Assembly (NCBI RefSeq): GCF_022581195.2 | Contig: NC_061463.1 | Location: 2,728,001 to 2,792,000, forward strand | Length of the DNA stretch: 64,000 bases | Source of the DNA: Helicoverpa zea | Taxonomy: Eukaryota > Arthropoda > Insecta > Lepidoptera > Noctuidae | Direction: 5' to 3' | Part shown: piece by piece, positions 46,275-56,442 of the stretch | Position numbering within the stretch: position 1 is the stretch's first letter | Layout: each line of letters opens with the position of its first letter | Made by a program: the position numbers and the translations under genes | Notes under the pieces: model-generated | Seen by the model: only the letters and a program-made list of their open reading frames with translations | The model's database searches: none | Told to the model about the DNA's origin: nothing

Positions 46275-46556
46275 GCATGGAGAACAAAATGACTAGCGGA
46301 GATGTCATTACGAAAAAACGCCTAAGAAAGTAGCGCGCGCAAATACGGGTGAGCGGAGGACGAGGAACGTTACTGTTTTCGCCCTTATACGCCTTCTTTG
46401 GACCCGACCATTTTTTTGTTCTATCTAAATTCGTTGACATATGTCTTAAAGAACCCGAAAGCCTCGTACTTAAGTGATCATTTTGGTCGTAGGAATTTGA
46501 TCTACAAGGCGCCTGACCTACCTGCATTATGGCATCTCCGCTCATTCCTTACTCTG
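46275..46556 (+). mobile_element. MITE family B copy 3
   Basis: gcatggagaacaaaatgact and agcggagatg to ggcatctccgctcattcc. It supplies the unoccupied target cctaagaaagtagcgcg for the nested element at 18681-19080. The right terminus is slightly degraded. Confidence 0.85.
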
Positions 46557-47724
46557 TGTCTAAGACATCAAACACATACTATCAAGTTCTAGGCTATTTC
46601 AGTATCGAATCTATATTCTATGAGCAATATAAGTTGAGGGTATCTTTGAATTTTATTAAAAACTTTACGATGTTTTTCATGTCTGTTGTATATGTAACAG
46701 TTTGTCTTTTGTTTTAATTTTTTAGAATGTGACTTTTACGATGAGTCGTCTAGTCGTGGGGGTTAAAGAACTCTCTTTTTACACGACTGTCAAGAAGGGT
46801 AATTTTTTTATTAATTTAGTTTCTTTGCCGTCGCTTGTTTGTTTTTAGTGCTGTGGTAGCTAGCTATATGAATATTTGACATTGAATCTAAGCTTGGCAT
46901 GTTTTAAAACACAAATATATGAAAGTTAACGTTCGGAAAATTCTATTTGGAAAAGTCTTTAATAAAATCTCGTATTCGTATAAGAGATTGATACTTATTA
47001 CATTACTTATTATAACAGTCAGACAGCCTTGTAATCTTTTTTTAATCTTCCAAATATATATGTTATTTATTATTGTTCAGTTGTTTACCGACCTCTATAA
47101 AAATAGTCGTACAATTATTCCAAAATAATTCAGAATAATAAAGTAAAAAGCTTAGTATTTATTTAAATATATTCGAGGAATTTCAGCTTACCACATGTAT
47201 CCTAATTTACATAGCTTACGAAAAGATATTATAATAACGTGAGTATTTATCTGTTTATCCAAGTAAATATTATTGTGAAACATTAGTATTTTTTCAGCGT
47301 ACCTAAGTAAACATTTTTGCGATTTGCATTTGTTATTTTTTGGGTAAACTTACCTTGTAAAAGTAATAGAAGCGAGTATGAAAGTAATGTTCTGTGCTCA
47401 AAATATTTTAATAAGGTACCTACTGTAGTGGAGGATGATAAAATGAGATAAAACATGTGTTTATAAAACTGCATCTTATTTACATCTAAGTAGTAATAAT
47501 TTTTAATCGAATTGTAACATCTATATCGACAAACTTTTACCACGATATTATTATTTTCCGAACAAGTTTTTCTTTGATTCCATTTTCTCCTAGAAAACTG
47601 GTTGACCTATGACTTATAAATACAGCCAGAGCTTCACCCAGGCCTAATTCTTTTATTTCCTATCATGGCACGCCCGATACAAGTCTCCGAGCAGTCCATT
47701 ATACGTATAACAAAACTAACTGTT
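46557..47724. other. No gene seen
   Basis: AT-rich. Frames such as 46919-47128 are Ile/Leu/Lys-rich and unrecognised. Confidence 0.35.
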
Positions 47725-47910
47725 TTCCCCCGGTTTTACTCGCGTCCCCTTTGAACTACCTACTGCTCGTACCCGAATCAATATAGCTTATGTCACTCGG
47801 AGATAATACAGCTTTCTAATGGTGAAATAATTTTTAAAATCGATTCAGTTTCGGAGCCATTATCTTGAAATCATCATACCATATCAACAAACATACAAAA
47901 AAAAATCCTT
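47725..47910 (-). mobile_element. Helitron-like repeat (diverged)
   Basis: ttttcccccggttttactcg, gctttctaatggtgaaataa and aaaatcgattcagtttcgg are the worn equivalents of 39880-40076. Confidence 0.55.
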
Positions 47911-48867
47911 TTTACTGAAGAAGTATGACGGAAAATCTTCTACAAATAATAACTTTTATTATATTTACTTGTGTTTCACACATTCTTTTAGCAAACGTTA
48001 AATAGAGCCCAAACAAATAGAGGGTTATAGACAGCTTATACGATACCAGCCCTTGCTCGCTTTTTCACCAGCTTCCTGAAAAAGTACCTACTCCTCACAC
48101 CATGATTAACCTATAGACTTACAAAGTGACTTCTAGAGTAAATATTTAAATTCAATATAAAACTAAGAAATATTTCATATAAGACCCTGAAAGCTGCCTC
48201 ATTAAAATCAGTACTAAAATAGCTCAAATCAAATACGCGAACTCATCAATCGCGTCAACCGTTTTAGTGTGATTGTGTGCGTTTATTACACTTTTTAAAT
48301 GTAGGTACGAAGGTAAATGACTACTACGTCTTGTTTCCGCTCATTTTATCAGCAACAACTTGTCATTTGATAAGAACAATTGACTTATAAAAGTCAGTAT
48401 AACGTCATTTCTGTGATTTTGTTCCGTGTAAGTACTGCGTTCGTTCGTGTTGACAGCAAATGGGAATATAATGTCCTGATCGCTTAGGATCGTGGGTAGT
48501 CTGAAGCCGTATGGGGTTTGAATGAAGAGTATGTTGTTAAAGGTAGTTATTAAATGTCAATTTACATTGGAAAGGGTAAAGTTATAATGATCGTGTTATT
48601 TTTGAGTATCAGTTAACCTTGCCTACTAGATAATCAAAATAATATATTACTGTAATAGGTTCAAAAAAAAGTTTTATTTTAACGCCGTTACAATTAAAAA
48701 GAATATTATACGTTTTATCGCTACGTGCAGTGTTTGTGACACCGTAACTCTTAAACAGATGAAAGTAAGGTACTAATTTTATAGCGGAATGCTCAAAAAA
48801 GCAAGTTACGAAGATAACAATTCTGACATCTTTATACAGCTCTAATTAGCTTGTACCTACATTTATA
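47911..48867. other. No gene seen
   Basis: AT-rich DNA, nothing recognised. Confidence 0.35.
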
Positions 48868-48990
48868 GATAGATAGATATACTTTATTAGGTACACCAAT
48901 TTTACATTTTTGATCTTAATCTAGTTAAGGTAGGTGACATAATGGGCGGTCTTATCGCTAAGAGCGATCTCTTTATATTTATCTTATTCT
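48868..48990 (-). mobile_element. LINE 3'-tail fragment
   Basis: tagatagatagatatacttt, attaggtacaccaattttac and ggcggtcttatcgctaagag then cgatctcttt are the reverse-oriented 3' end of a common lepidopteran non-LTR element; the first half is shared with 29943-30035. Confidence 0.7.
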
Positions 48991-50921
48991 TCACGCTTCA
49001 CGAATAACAAAAATAGATTAAATGCCAAAAACTCCTTAACATCAGTACTTCACGTGGGTGGTGTCGAAACGTACGGCGCGTAGGTGCTTACAGGTTTTGC
49101 GCATCACCTAACATCGCCCTTTGTCTTCTCGTCCTATTCAAATACAGAGTAAAAGTTAGAAATAGATGTGTCTGTAATGAATTCGTTTGGATAAAAATAA
49201 GGATATTAATTTGTAGTCACTTATGGCGAACAATACATTCGCATCGCTTATGTGTCGTGTATTCGATTAATTAAATTATTTGAAAGGAATTCCATACAGA
49301 AAAAGTTCTTGGATCTGCTAAATAATCGTGAGTACATTCAGTGTTTGTATTCAAACCTTTAAAATAACTATACCTTTCAACCAATAACTTTACGCAAGAT
49401 TTAGTCTTGACATTCTTTAATGTAACTTATTTATAAGCCAAACTTTCGGAATCCGTTACAATCCTGACTATATCAATAGTATCTAATATCAATTATTATT
49501 AATTAATTAGCAGAACTAAAGCCATAAGATATTATCCGACGATTACATTGATAAACAAGTAGATACCTATAATTAATTAGCAGTGTCAACAAAATAAGTA
49601 GGATTTTACTATAATCTCTTTTACTACGTAAGTAATTCGGCACACGCATTCATACTTGGAAAGGCAGATTCATTTTAATAATCTTATATTTTAAATCCTT
49701 TACGAAAAGTTTATTTTTCCTCTGCTACATTCGTGACATTCCCAATAAATATAAGATATATTTATTTTAAATCCTTAAAGGTAATATTAAAATTTCCTCT
49801 GCTACATTCGTGACATTCCCTAGAAATCTGAGAGACATCAACTGGCTTTTTCCATTTAAAATAACTCTCGATTCAAAATGCAGAACCATCAAGCCTGTTA
49901 AGTTTTACATTGAAACTGCAATGATAACTTCAACTCAAGCGATCTTACCACAAGCTGTAAAATTACCCAACAACAACAAGCACTTAGAAAGTCGTAAAAC
50001 AATTATGAAAGCCTAATCCCCCAAGTTTGGGGACTGTCGTTACCCTTATGGCTGATACATTTGTCTTGGCAAACTAAATGTTCTAATGGATTTAGAACAT
50101 TAAGGCGGATCACACACTATTACGCTTGGGTAAGCAGGGATTTTTTTTAGATTGGCAGTGAGCACTCTCTTTTAGTACCCGACTAAGCAAGTCAGGGCAA
50201 TATTGTGTTTTCTAATTTTGCATGTTATTGCAACGACTAAACAGCCGTTCCCCGCATTCTATTCCTGTGTTGTTTTGCTTACTAGAGGTAGGAATTGGAT
50301 ATTACTTGTATGGAGCTAATGTCAAAATTAATTCTATCTCTAGCAGGCAAATCAGCACATAGATATAATATTGGTAACGCCCGTACGGCGGCTCTATCAG
50401 ATTTTGTACTTCTTTTTTGAATGAATAAAAAACGTAACCCTTTTTAACAGACGGGAAAAACCAGTGGACAGAACACGGTTTCACTCGCGTTCCTTATGCT
50501 ACGACTCTCAAAAATAACGTCGTATTTCATTGCTACAATACTACAATACTTACCAAAATCAGTTTCAAAAATTAATCTCTAAAATGTCCCGAACTATACT
50601 TCTTCACAATAATATTATGTACATTAAGTTGATAACAGATTTTCACAGGCGCCGAATTTCCTCGCACACAGTGTGAGATCCCTGTAATGGATTCAGAACA
50701 TTAACTGTTAAGCCAAACGGTATTACTGGCCGTATTGGAGGTAATGGCAGGTACTTATGGGATTAGGCTTAAGTAAATGGAATACGATTGGTTATGTCGG
50801 CCAAGTATTACAGGAATAAGGTGTTGTATTGTGGTATTTTTATTGGTTTGGAAGATCTGTCGATCATAAGGCAAAACAACGAATAACGTGAATGGGTGAC
50901 CATCTTATTGTAACGAGTTCT
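48991..50921. other. No gene seen
   Basis: AT-rich. A short direct repeat, ttcctctgctacattcgtga then cattccc, occurs near 49717 and 49793. A 68-codon frame (49810-50016) shows no recognised domain. Confidence 0.4.
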
Positions 50922-51170
50922 TCTGTGTTTCGGATGGCCCGACGATAAACTGTAGGTCCCGGCTCTCATTTCGCAGTCGTTACGGATAGTCAGAAGGCAG
51001 TTAGTCTGGTAACCAGTCTTACCTAGAGATATTGGATTGCCCCGGTAACTGGGTTGAAAAGGTCTGATAGGTAGTAAAACAACACTTGTAAAACACTAGT
51101 ACTCAGCTGCATCCGTTTAGAGTGGAAGCTGAACCCACCATAGTTAGGAAAAGGTTAGCCAGATGATGAA
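50922..51170 (+). mobile_element. SINE fragment, 'ggggtcggc' family (diverged)
   Basis: tctgtgtttcggatggcccg, aactgtaggtcccggctctc, gtaactgggttgaaaaggtc and ggaaaaggttagccagatga in correct order. Head missing, body diverged. Confidence 0.8.
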
Positions 51171-52106
51171 TTATCGTTTGGTAATTAAATAGAATCGTTA
51201 TGGAACCCGAGGGACTCTTATGTCATAGCATACATTTCAGTAGCCTAGTTCTCCTTTGCCAACAATGGATTATAAAGCTTCAACTTCTTTTTGTTTGCAA
51301 AGATGAGACTTTTCCAATGATTAATTATTTACACAGTAGGTATAAAGAGCAATACCAAAAATAACTTGCTACTTAAAAAAAATAATCATTGATTATTAAT
51401 CAGCAGGCCATATTACAACATGTAACCCAAACCTTACAACCAGACGATACATAGGTAATCAAAAAGTGACAACAATCAATTATTTATATTGATTTCACAA
51501 TAATTCATTCTATCAACGACCCGCTTATCGCCAAGCTTTGTAATTAAAATTGACATGAACATATTATTTTTCAGTACTTTTAACTTAATTAATAATTTCT
51601 CGTGGTCAGTAACTAAGTGCGTGTTGGCTATCCATTAGGTACAGTCAACTTCAGGTCAGTGGTAACAGTTTTATAGGAAAATCGTACTTATTACTATTGA
51701 GTTAAGGTGCATGATAGTTACCACTGATGTCCAGTCTACCGTACCTGTTGATGGAAAAATCCATAAAATGAATGTAGTTATCCATCAAATTGTGTTATAA
51801 GTAATGATAGGATAATGGCAGTAAAGTTTTTTTATTGTGACTTAATGGTATTTGTTATGTGGCAGTATTATGCATTATGCGGACCTAGTTAAATTGAGTG
51901 TTAAATTGATAGAACATAAAAAGCATTTTCAAACTATTATTAATTACCCCCAGGTAATTACCCTCAGGTAATTAATAATAGTCATGCAAAATACCTCATT
52001 AGTAGTAACAAACCACTAATTCATTCGTTTATATTTAATTAAGCCAAATAATTAGCTTAATAAGGATGATCGCTACAATTATATAAAACTATTCAGTTAT
52101 CACTAT
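51171..52106. other. No gene; one short hairpin
   Basis: AT-rich. At 51933-51982 actattattaattacc pairs exactly with ggtaattaataatagt, and taattaccc(c)caggtaatta-type words are repeated in the loop. Otherwise nothing recognised. Confidence 0.5.
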
Positions 52107-52345
52107 ATAGTATAAAACAAACTCGCGTTTTCTGTCCCTATATCCCTATGTATACTATCATATCATAGGGATACTATGTCCCTTTACGCTGTACGCTTAA
52201 ATCTTCAAAACTACGCAACCGATTTTGATGCAGTTTTTAATAGATAGAATGATTAAGAGGAAGGTTTATATGTATAATAACACAGGTACATGAAATAGTG
52301 GGGAAATGCTGTTATCTCGTGCGAAGCCGGGTCGGGTCACTAGTG
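52107..52345 (+). mobile_element. Helitron-like repeat (family with tatgtcccttta)
   Basis: tatagtataaaacaaactcg, tatgtccctttacgctgtac, aaactacgcaaccgattttg and atctcgtgcgaagccgggtc then gggtcactagtg. Inverted counterpart of 34466-34665. A small internal palindrome (tatccctatg / catagggata) is near 52150. Confidence 0.65.
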
Positions 52346-53147
52346 TTATTATAATTTATTGACTTAATGCTAAATACCAATTATTCCAGATCACCTCAAC
52401 ATCCTGTTACTAAGACAGAAATGTTACGTCAATGAAATCCCAAAGATTTTCGAAATTAAAATAACGAACAGTCTTTGTATTACATAACATGCTCTTTCAT
52501 TAAGAATTCTATTTTCAAAGCAAGAATTTTCTTTTAACACAACCCTTTGGAAACCAATTCGAAAAACAAATGAAAGTCCGAATTCCAATCTTGTTAATAT
52601 CGGCGTGTCCTTGCAAAAGGACGAATAATGAATTTCGCAAAGGATTGAGTCTACGTTAATTTGTGTCGTCATTAATTCAGTTTTAATGACCCTAGATGTT
52701 TTCGTGTCGTGATTACGATTTTAGGTTCGTACTCTGATTTTGCTGTGGTCTAAGTATAGAATATAAGCGGTATATTTTTGTCAAAATAACTTTTAAGAAG
52801 TCATAGGTAATTATAATATTTTTAATCGAATTGAGATATAGACTTTTGACGAATTAATGCCCAAAAATATCACTCCTATATACGAATGGCTCTATTCCTG
52901 TATTCGTGGCATTCAGTATACGTATATATTCAGTAGTAAAAATCATAAAAACTGCTAAAACAACATTCTCGCGAAAAAAATACAGGATGCCGTTTTTTAC
53001 ACATATTCCTAAGACATCATAAAACAAACACATACTGTGTATCGTAGATCAAAATAATAACATTCCACTTATAATAAAACGCAAAAACAATGACTGTTGT
53101 TTGCCATAGCGTGGCATTTTTATTTCATTGATGTTTATCTAAAACTA
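52346..53147. other. No gene seen
   Basis: AT-rich DNA, nothing recognised. Confidence 0.35.
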
Positions 53148-53367
53148 GGTACACACTGCAAACTCTTAGTCGGCCGATAGTTTGTTTGGGCTCATAAATC
53201 AGTGTGAAGATGAATGGTAGCACGCACATTACAAAGACCAGTTTGCCGATATGACCGACTAAAACTTTGATTGAAAACAAGATATGCATACTTAAAAAAA
53301 AGTCGGCCGATAGTCGACAATTGGGTCGACTATCGGCCGACTTTTAAGTGTTCAGTGTGAGGGTACT
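53148..53367. mobile_element. MITE family C copy 3 with a perfect 21-bp hairpin
   Basis: gtacacactgcaaactctta to gttcagtgtgagggtact matches the family termini. Inside, 53298-53318 and 53325-53345 are exact reverse complements (core gtcggccgatagtcgac) around a 6-nt loop; copies 1 and 2 have no such second arm. Confidence 0.8.
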
Positions 53368-53966
53368 GTTAAACATAAAAAAGGTTGGACAATGAAATGC
53401 AATGTAAATATTTGAAAAACATAAAATAAATATCAGTTGTTTATTGGTCAAACACTGTTCCATATTTTACGCCCACTGAAAATATTTGTGCAACGTTTAA
53501 AATAAACATATTTTCATTTATTTTTATAGAATGTAACAGGCACTGTTATGAATAGATTATTACTATATGTCAATAGTGGAAGTTATTAATAAACCCGCTA
53601 CTAATTTTAGCACCAATTTTCAAACAGAAAACTGAATGAATGATTTATTTAGTTTCAAATCACATTGTTACTCTCGGAATCACTATTAGTATTTCTTTTT
53701 AATTATACTTTTTTTTGCGTTTTGAAAAGACCCCATTGATTTTTTCTTTATTTTTAACTTTAGTACGTCTGAAAATAAACTCCAGTCCTTTACTTAAACC
53801 ACCTAAAAAGGCCTTAAACAAAACACCTTTTAATTTTCATTTCATTCTCCAGAACACCTTAATTCTGAACAAACAATAAACAAACCATTAGGACGAATCT
53901 TCGTAATAGCCTTCAGAAATAATCCCATTTATTTTGTAATGCCTTACAAAATTGCAAATGTTATTA
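53368..53966. other. No gene seen
   Basis: AT-rich DNA, nothing recognised. Confidence 0.35.
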
Positions 53967-54193
53967 TAGTTCGGCCATTCAGAGAATGCGTTCCTGACAC
54001 GTCGCGATTGAACTGACGACGTAACTTTGCAATGGCGTTGCAGTTACGATAAAAATATTTTTGCTGGTTGTTTACCGTTTTAACAATTGAGGAGCATTAA
54101 AACAACATTATTATATCAATAATCAATGAATGTAGTTACGTCGTCAGTTCAATCGCGACGTGTCAGGAACGCATTCTCTGAATGGCCGAACTA
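53967..54193 (+). mobile_element. MITE family A copy 3
   Basis: Same orientation as 4781-5008, same termini, TA on both sides (53965-53966 and 54194-54195). The centre differs from copy 1 by a single base (tcaataatc versus tcaataaatc). Confidence 0.92.
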
Positions 54194-54357
54194 TACATAA
54201 ACATACCTACATAACACGGTTTTAGTCTTAAGAAAATTACTTTTAAGTAAATATAGCAATGTCAAAGAGTTCAACTCAATAATTAAGTAGGAAGTTTGAA
54301 ATTTCAACTTGTTTGACAGACAGGAAATTTTGTAACGTCACGGTATTAAAGCGCTTT

Positions 54358-54713
54358 CGCACTGGCGGATTTTCCGATCGGTTTTTCCGAGCTACACTAC
54401 TCGGTTTGTACAAGAGCAAACAAATGACATATTTTTGCCGCTCGCAATAGGTATAGTTATCGGCACGAATCTTGAGCTCTGACCTTCACCTGTGCAGAAG
54501 TAATTTATTGGGTCCCTTTTGTGGTATGAAGTGAGGCACGGGGGCGGGCTAAAGCGGTGATTGGCCCGCAGTGCATCGCGTCATAGCCGTCACTCGGGAT
54601 TGGTTCTTTGCTAATAAATCACTTCTGCGCAGATGTAGGTCAGAGCTCAAGATTCGTGCCGATAACTATATGTCACACTCTTTTGCTACGCGCGACAAAA
54701 ATCCGCCAGTGCG
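54358..54713. mobile_element. MITE family D copy 2 with a second MITE nested inside
   Basis: cgcactggcggatttt (54358-54373) is exactly complementary to 54698-54713. Inside, 54452-54670 is another inverted repeat: tatagttatcggcacgaatc continuing to ttgagctctgacct, matched at the right end, with imperfect pairing extending to about 65 bp. The inner ends look like a TA-target element. Confidence 0.85.
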
Positions 54714-55475
54714 TAAGCTATGTTTTATAATACTTTAGGAGTCATATTCTCATTAACGTTAGAACATACATTTATACACCTACTCACCTTTGTCAGAAGT
54801 ATTCAGAACATTCCCACCTATCACGAAGTTTGTTCATTTCTAATTCTAAACGTGTCTTTAAAGTTACTGTTTCTGTGTAAAATGATACGCGTTGAAAATC
54901 TATATTGTGTCAACTGACTGTTTGATTTTGGTATAATTAAAGATTCAGGAAGTTTAGACTGTGAACGTAATTTGAGTTCACAAACAATGAATATTTACTT
55001 TGATATGAAAGTTTTGCTAAGAGTCGAATTTTACAAGAGTAAAATCCGGACTCTACCTACTTACAGATCACTTACAAACGTAATGTACCTATATAAAATA
55101 TGTATATGTATAACGTCAATAATTATATTTTTGACATCATTAAAATATTGTGAAGATTTATAATGGATAAAATACCATTAAAAACAAAATTGTAAACATG
55201 CATAGTTTGATAGTTTTTAATTTTTACATTGGAAATATTTTTTAACTCAACTTAACTTAAAAATAAAGAAAAAGTTGCCATCCAATACGAAATTTAATCT
55301 TCCGCATTCTTCAACAGTAACAATAATAATCAATTTAGTCAAAAAATACTTTAATTTCAAAATTACCAGTAACAATGATCCAAACTAGCTTACATAACTT
55401 ACCACACTCGATTAACAAAGTTAAATTTACACTAAACATAAGCCCATATGTTTTGATCAAACATAATAGGCTTAG
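54714..55475. other. No gene seen
   Basis: AT-rich sequence between the family D MITE and the small open frame. Short frames at 54720-54917 and 54972-55163 have no recognised domain. Confidence 0.35.
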
Positions 55476-55721
55476 GGGTATTTAGTACCCCGATCCAGTC
55501 ATGTTGAACTGTTGTGTAAATCCCTATGTAAATACAAGAAGTTTTACAAGAGGATTAGTCGACAATTACAGGGTTATGACGCTAAGCGTGGCAAGTTTGG
55601 GGTATTATTGTCCCTTGTTGTAATTTTAGGGTTAATTGGGATATTAATGTACATTGATGTTATATTTTTTAAATTTGTAATGAAATATAGTGACAACCAT
55701 AAAAATTGTAATAATTACTGA
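55476..55721 (+). CDS. Possible small membrane protein or terminal exon (unrecognised)
   Basis: The frame is open after a TAG at 55473-55475 and ends TGA at 55719-55721. It has no ATG before the hydrophobic segment, so if real it is a 3' exon rather than a whole gene. From 55512 it encodes a basic region (CKYKKFYKRISRQLQGYDAK), a strongly hydrophobic stretch of about 20 residues (LLSLVVILGLIGILMYIDVI) and a short polar tail. This is tail-anchored or single-pass architecture. An AATAAA at 55729-55734 follows the stop closely. The stretch is less AT-biased in codon use than nearby frames. I do not recognise the family; it may be accidental. Confidence 0.3.
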   Translation, partial: GYLVPRSSHVELLCKSLCKYKKFYKRISRQLQGYDAKRGKFGVLLSLVVILGLIGILMYIDVIFFKFVMKYSDNHKNCNNY

Positions 55722-55969
55722 TGTACAAAATAAATTCTTATTCGCATAACAAATGAATATTTTTCAACCAAAAATATAATTTAAGCTTATAAAAACATAA
55801 ATCAGTACAGCTGTCCACTTAAAAATAAAACAGGTGATAGTTATGCAAAATAAAGTGCTGTTTGTGACACCTGAAATTAAGGACGGTAAAGTTTGTAAGC
55901 AAAATTTAAACAAACTGAAATAGTATTTTAGTGGCTGAAACATACGGTGCCGAAACGTATGACGTCATG

Positions 55970-55977
55970 TTATATGG
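55970..55977. promoter_or_regulatory. Perfect CRE palindrome
   Basis: TGACGTCA, the canonical CREB/ATF site, 473 bp 5' of the sNPFR ATG and 41 bp 5' of the X-box. Single sites can occur by chance. Confidence 0.5.
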
Positions 55978-56017
55978 CCCATCCACAATAAAGTTTGAGT
56001 TTATAGCCATCGTTTCA

Positions 56018-56031
56018 GTTGCCATGGCAAC
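56018..56031. promoter_or_regulatory. Perfect palindromic RFX X-box
   Basis: GTTGCCATGGCAAC is the ideal symmetric RFX-factor site. RFX factors drive ciliary and some neuronal genes in animals. It lies 412 bp 5' of the sNPFR ATG and 363 bp 5' of the putative acceptor, so it is either in a promoter or in the last 5' UTR intron. A 14-bp perfect match in AT-rich DNA is unlikely by chance. Confidence 0.6.
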
Positions 56032-56393
56032 ACCGACACATTATCTTGGAAACTGTCTAATCAGTCAAACGATATTAATCTTTACGTAGTTGTGAGAAAG
56101 TCTAAAATTAATTGCTGATGTGGCAAAGTTCAATTAGGCGTTATCTTTGAAGTGTTTCCTGAAAATACTGTGAGCGTCGTTTATATTTTAAGTTTAGTAG
56201 TAGTTTAAGCAACACTTATCTCTAATGATTTCAGCCTTAATATGAAACGTGTCTACGACCAAACTAGCAAAACCCAGTTTTGTACTGAGGCGAGCGTACA
56301 AAGATCCCGTTTTGCATAATCATTTCATAAAATGAACCTCGATATGTTATGTATCAAATACTATTAATTAACAAGTCCTTTCCTTGTCCACAG

Positions 56394-56441
56394 ATGGATT
56401 GGGGAACATCTGAAGTTTTAAACAGAAAGATAATTCGCTAA
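56394..56441 (+). promoter_or_regulatory. Upstream ORF of 15 codons, stop one base before the sNPFR ATG
   Basis: A pyrimidine-rich tract and CAG (to 56393) give a good splice acceptor. If used, the exon begins directly with ATG at 56394 and encodes MDWGTSEVLNRKIIR then TAA at 56439-56441. One base separates this stop from the receptor start. The uORF is in a different frame from the receptor. It would permit termination and reinitiation, so it could dampen receptor translation; that is inference. Confidence 0.5.
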
Positions 56442-56442
56442 C

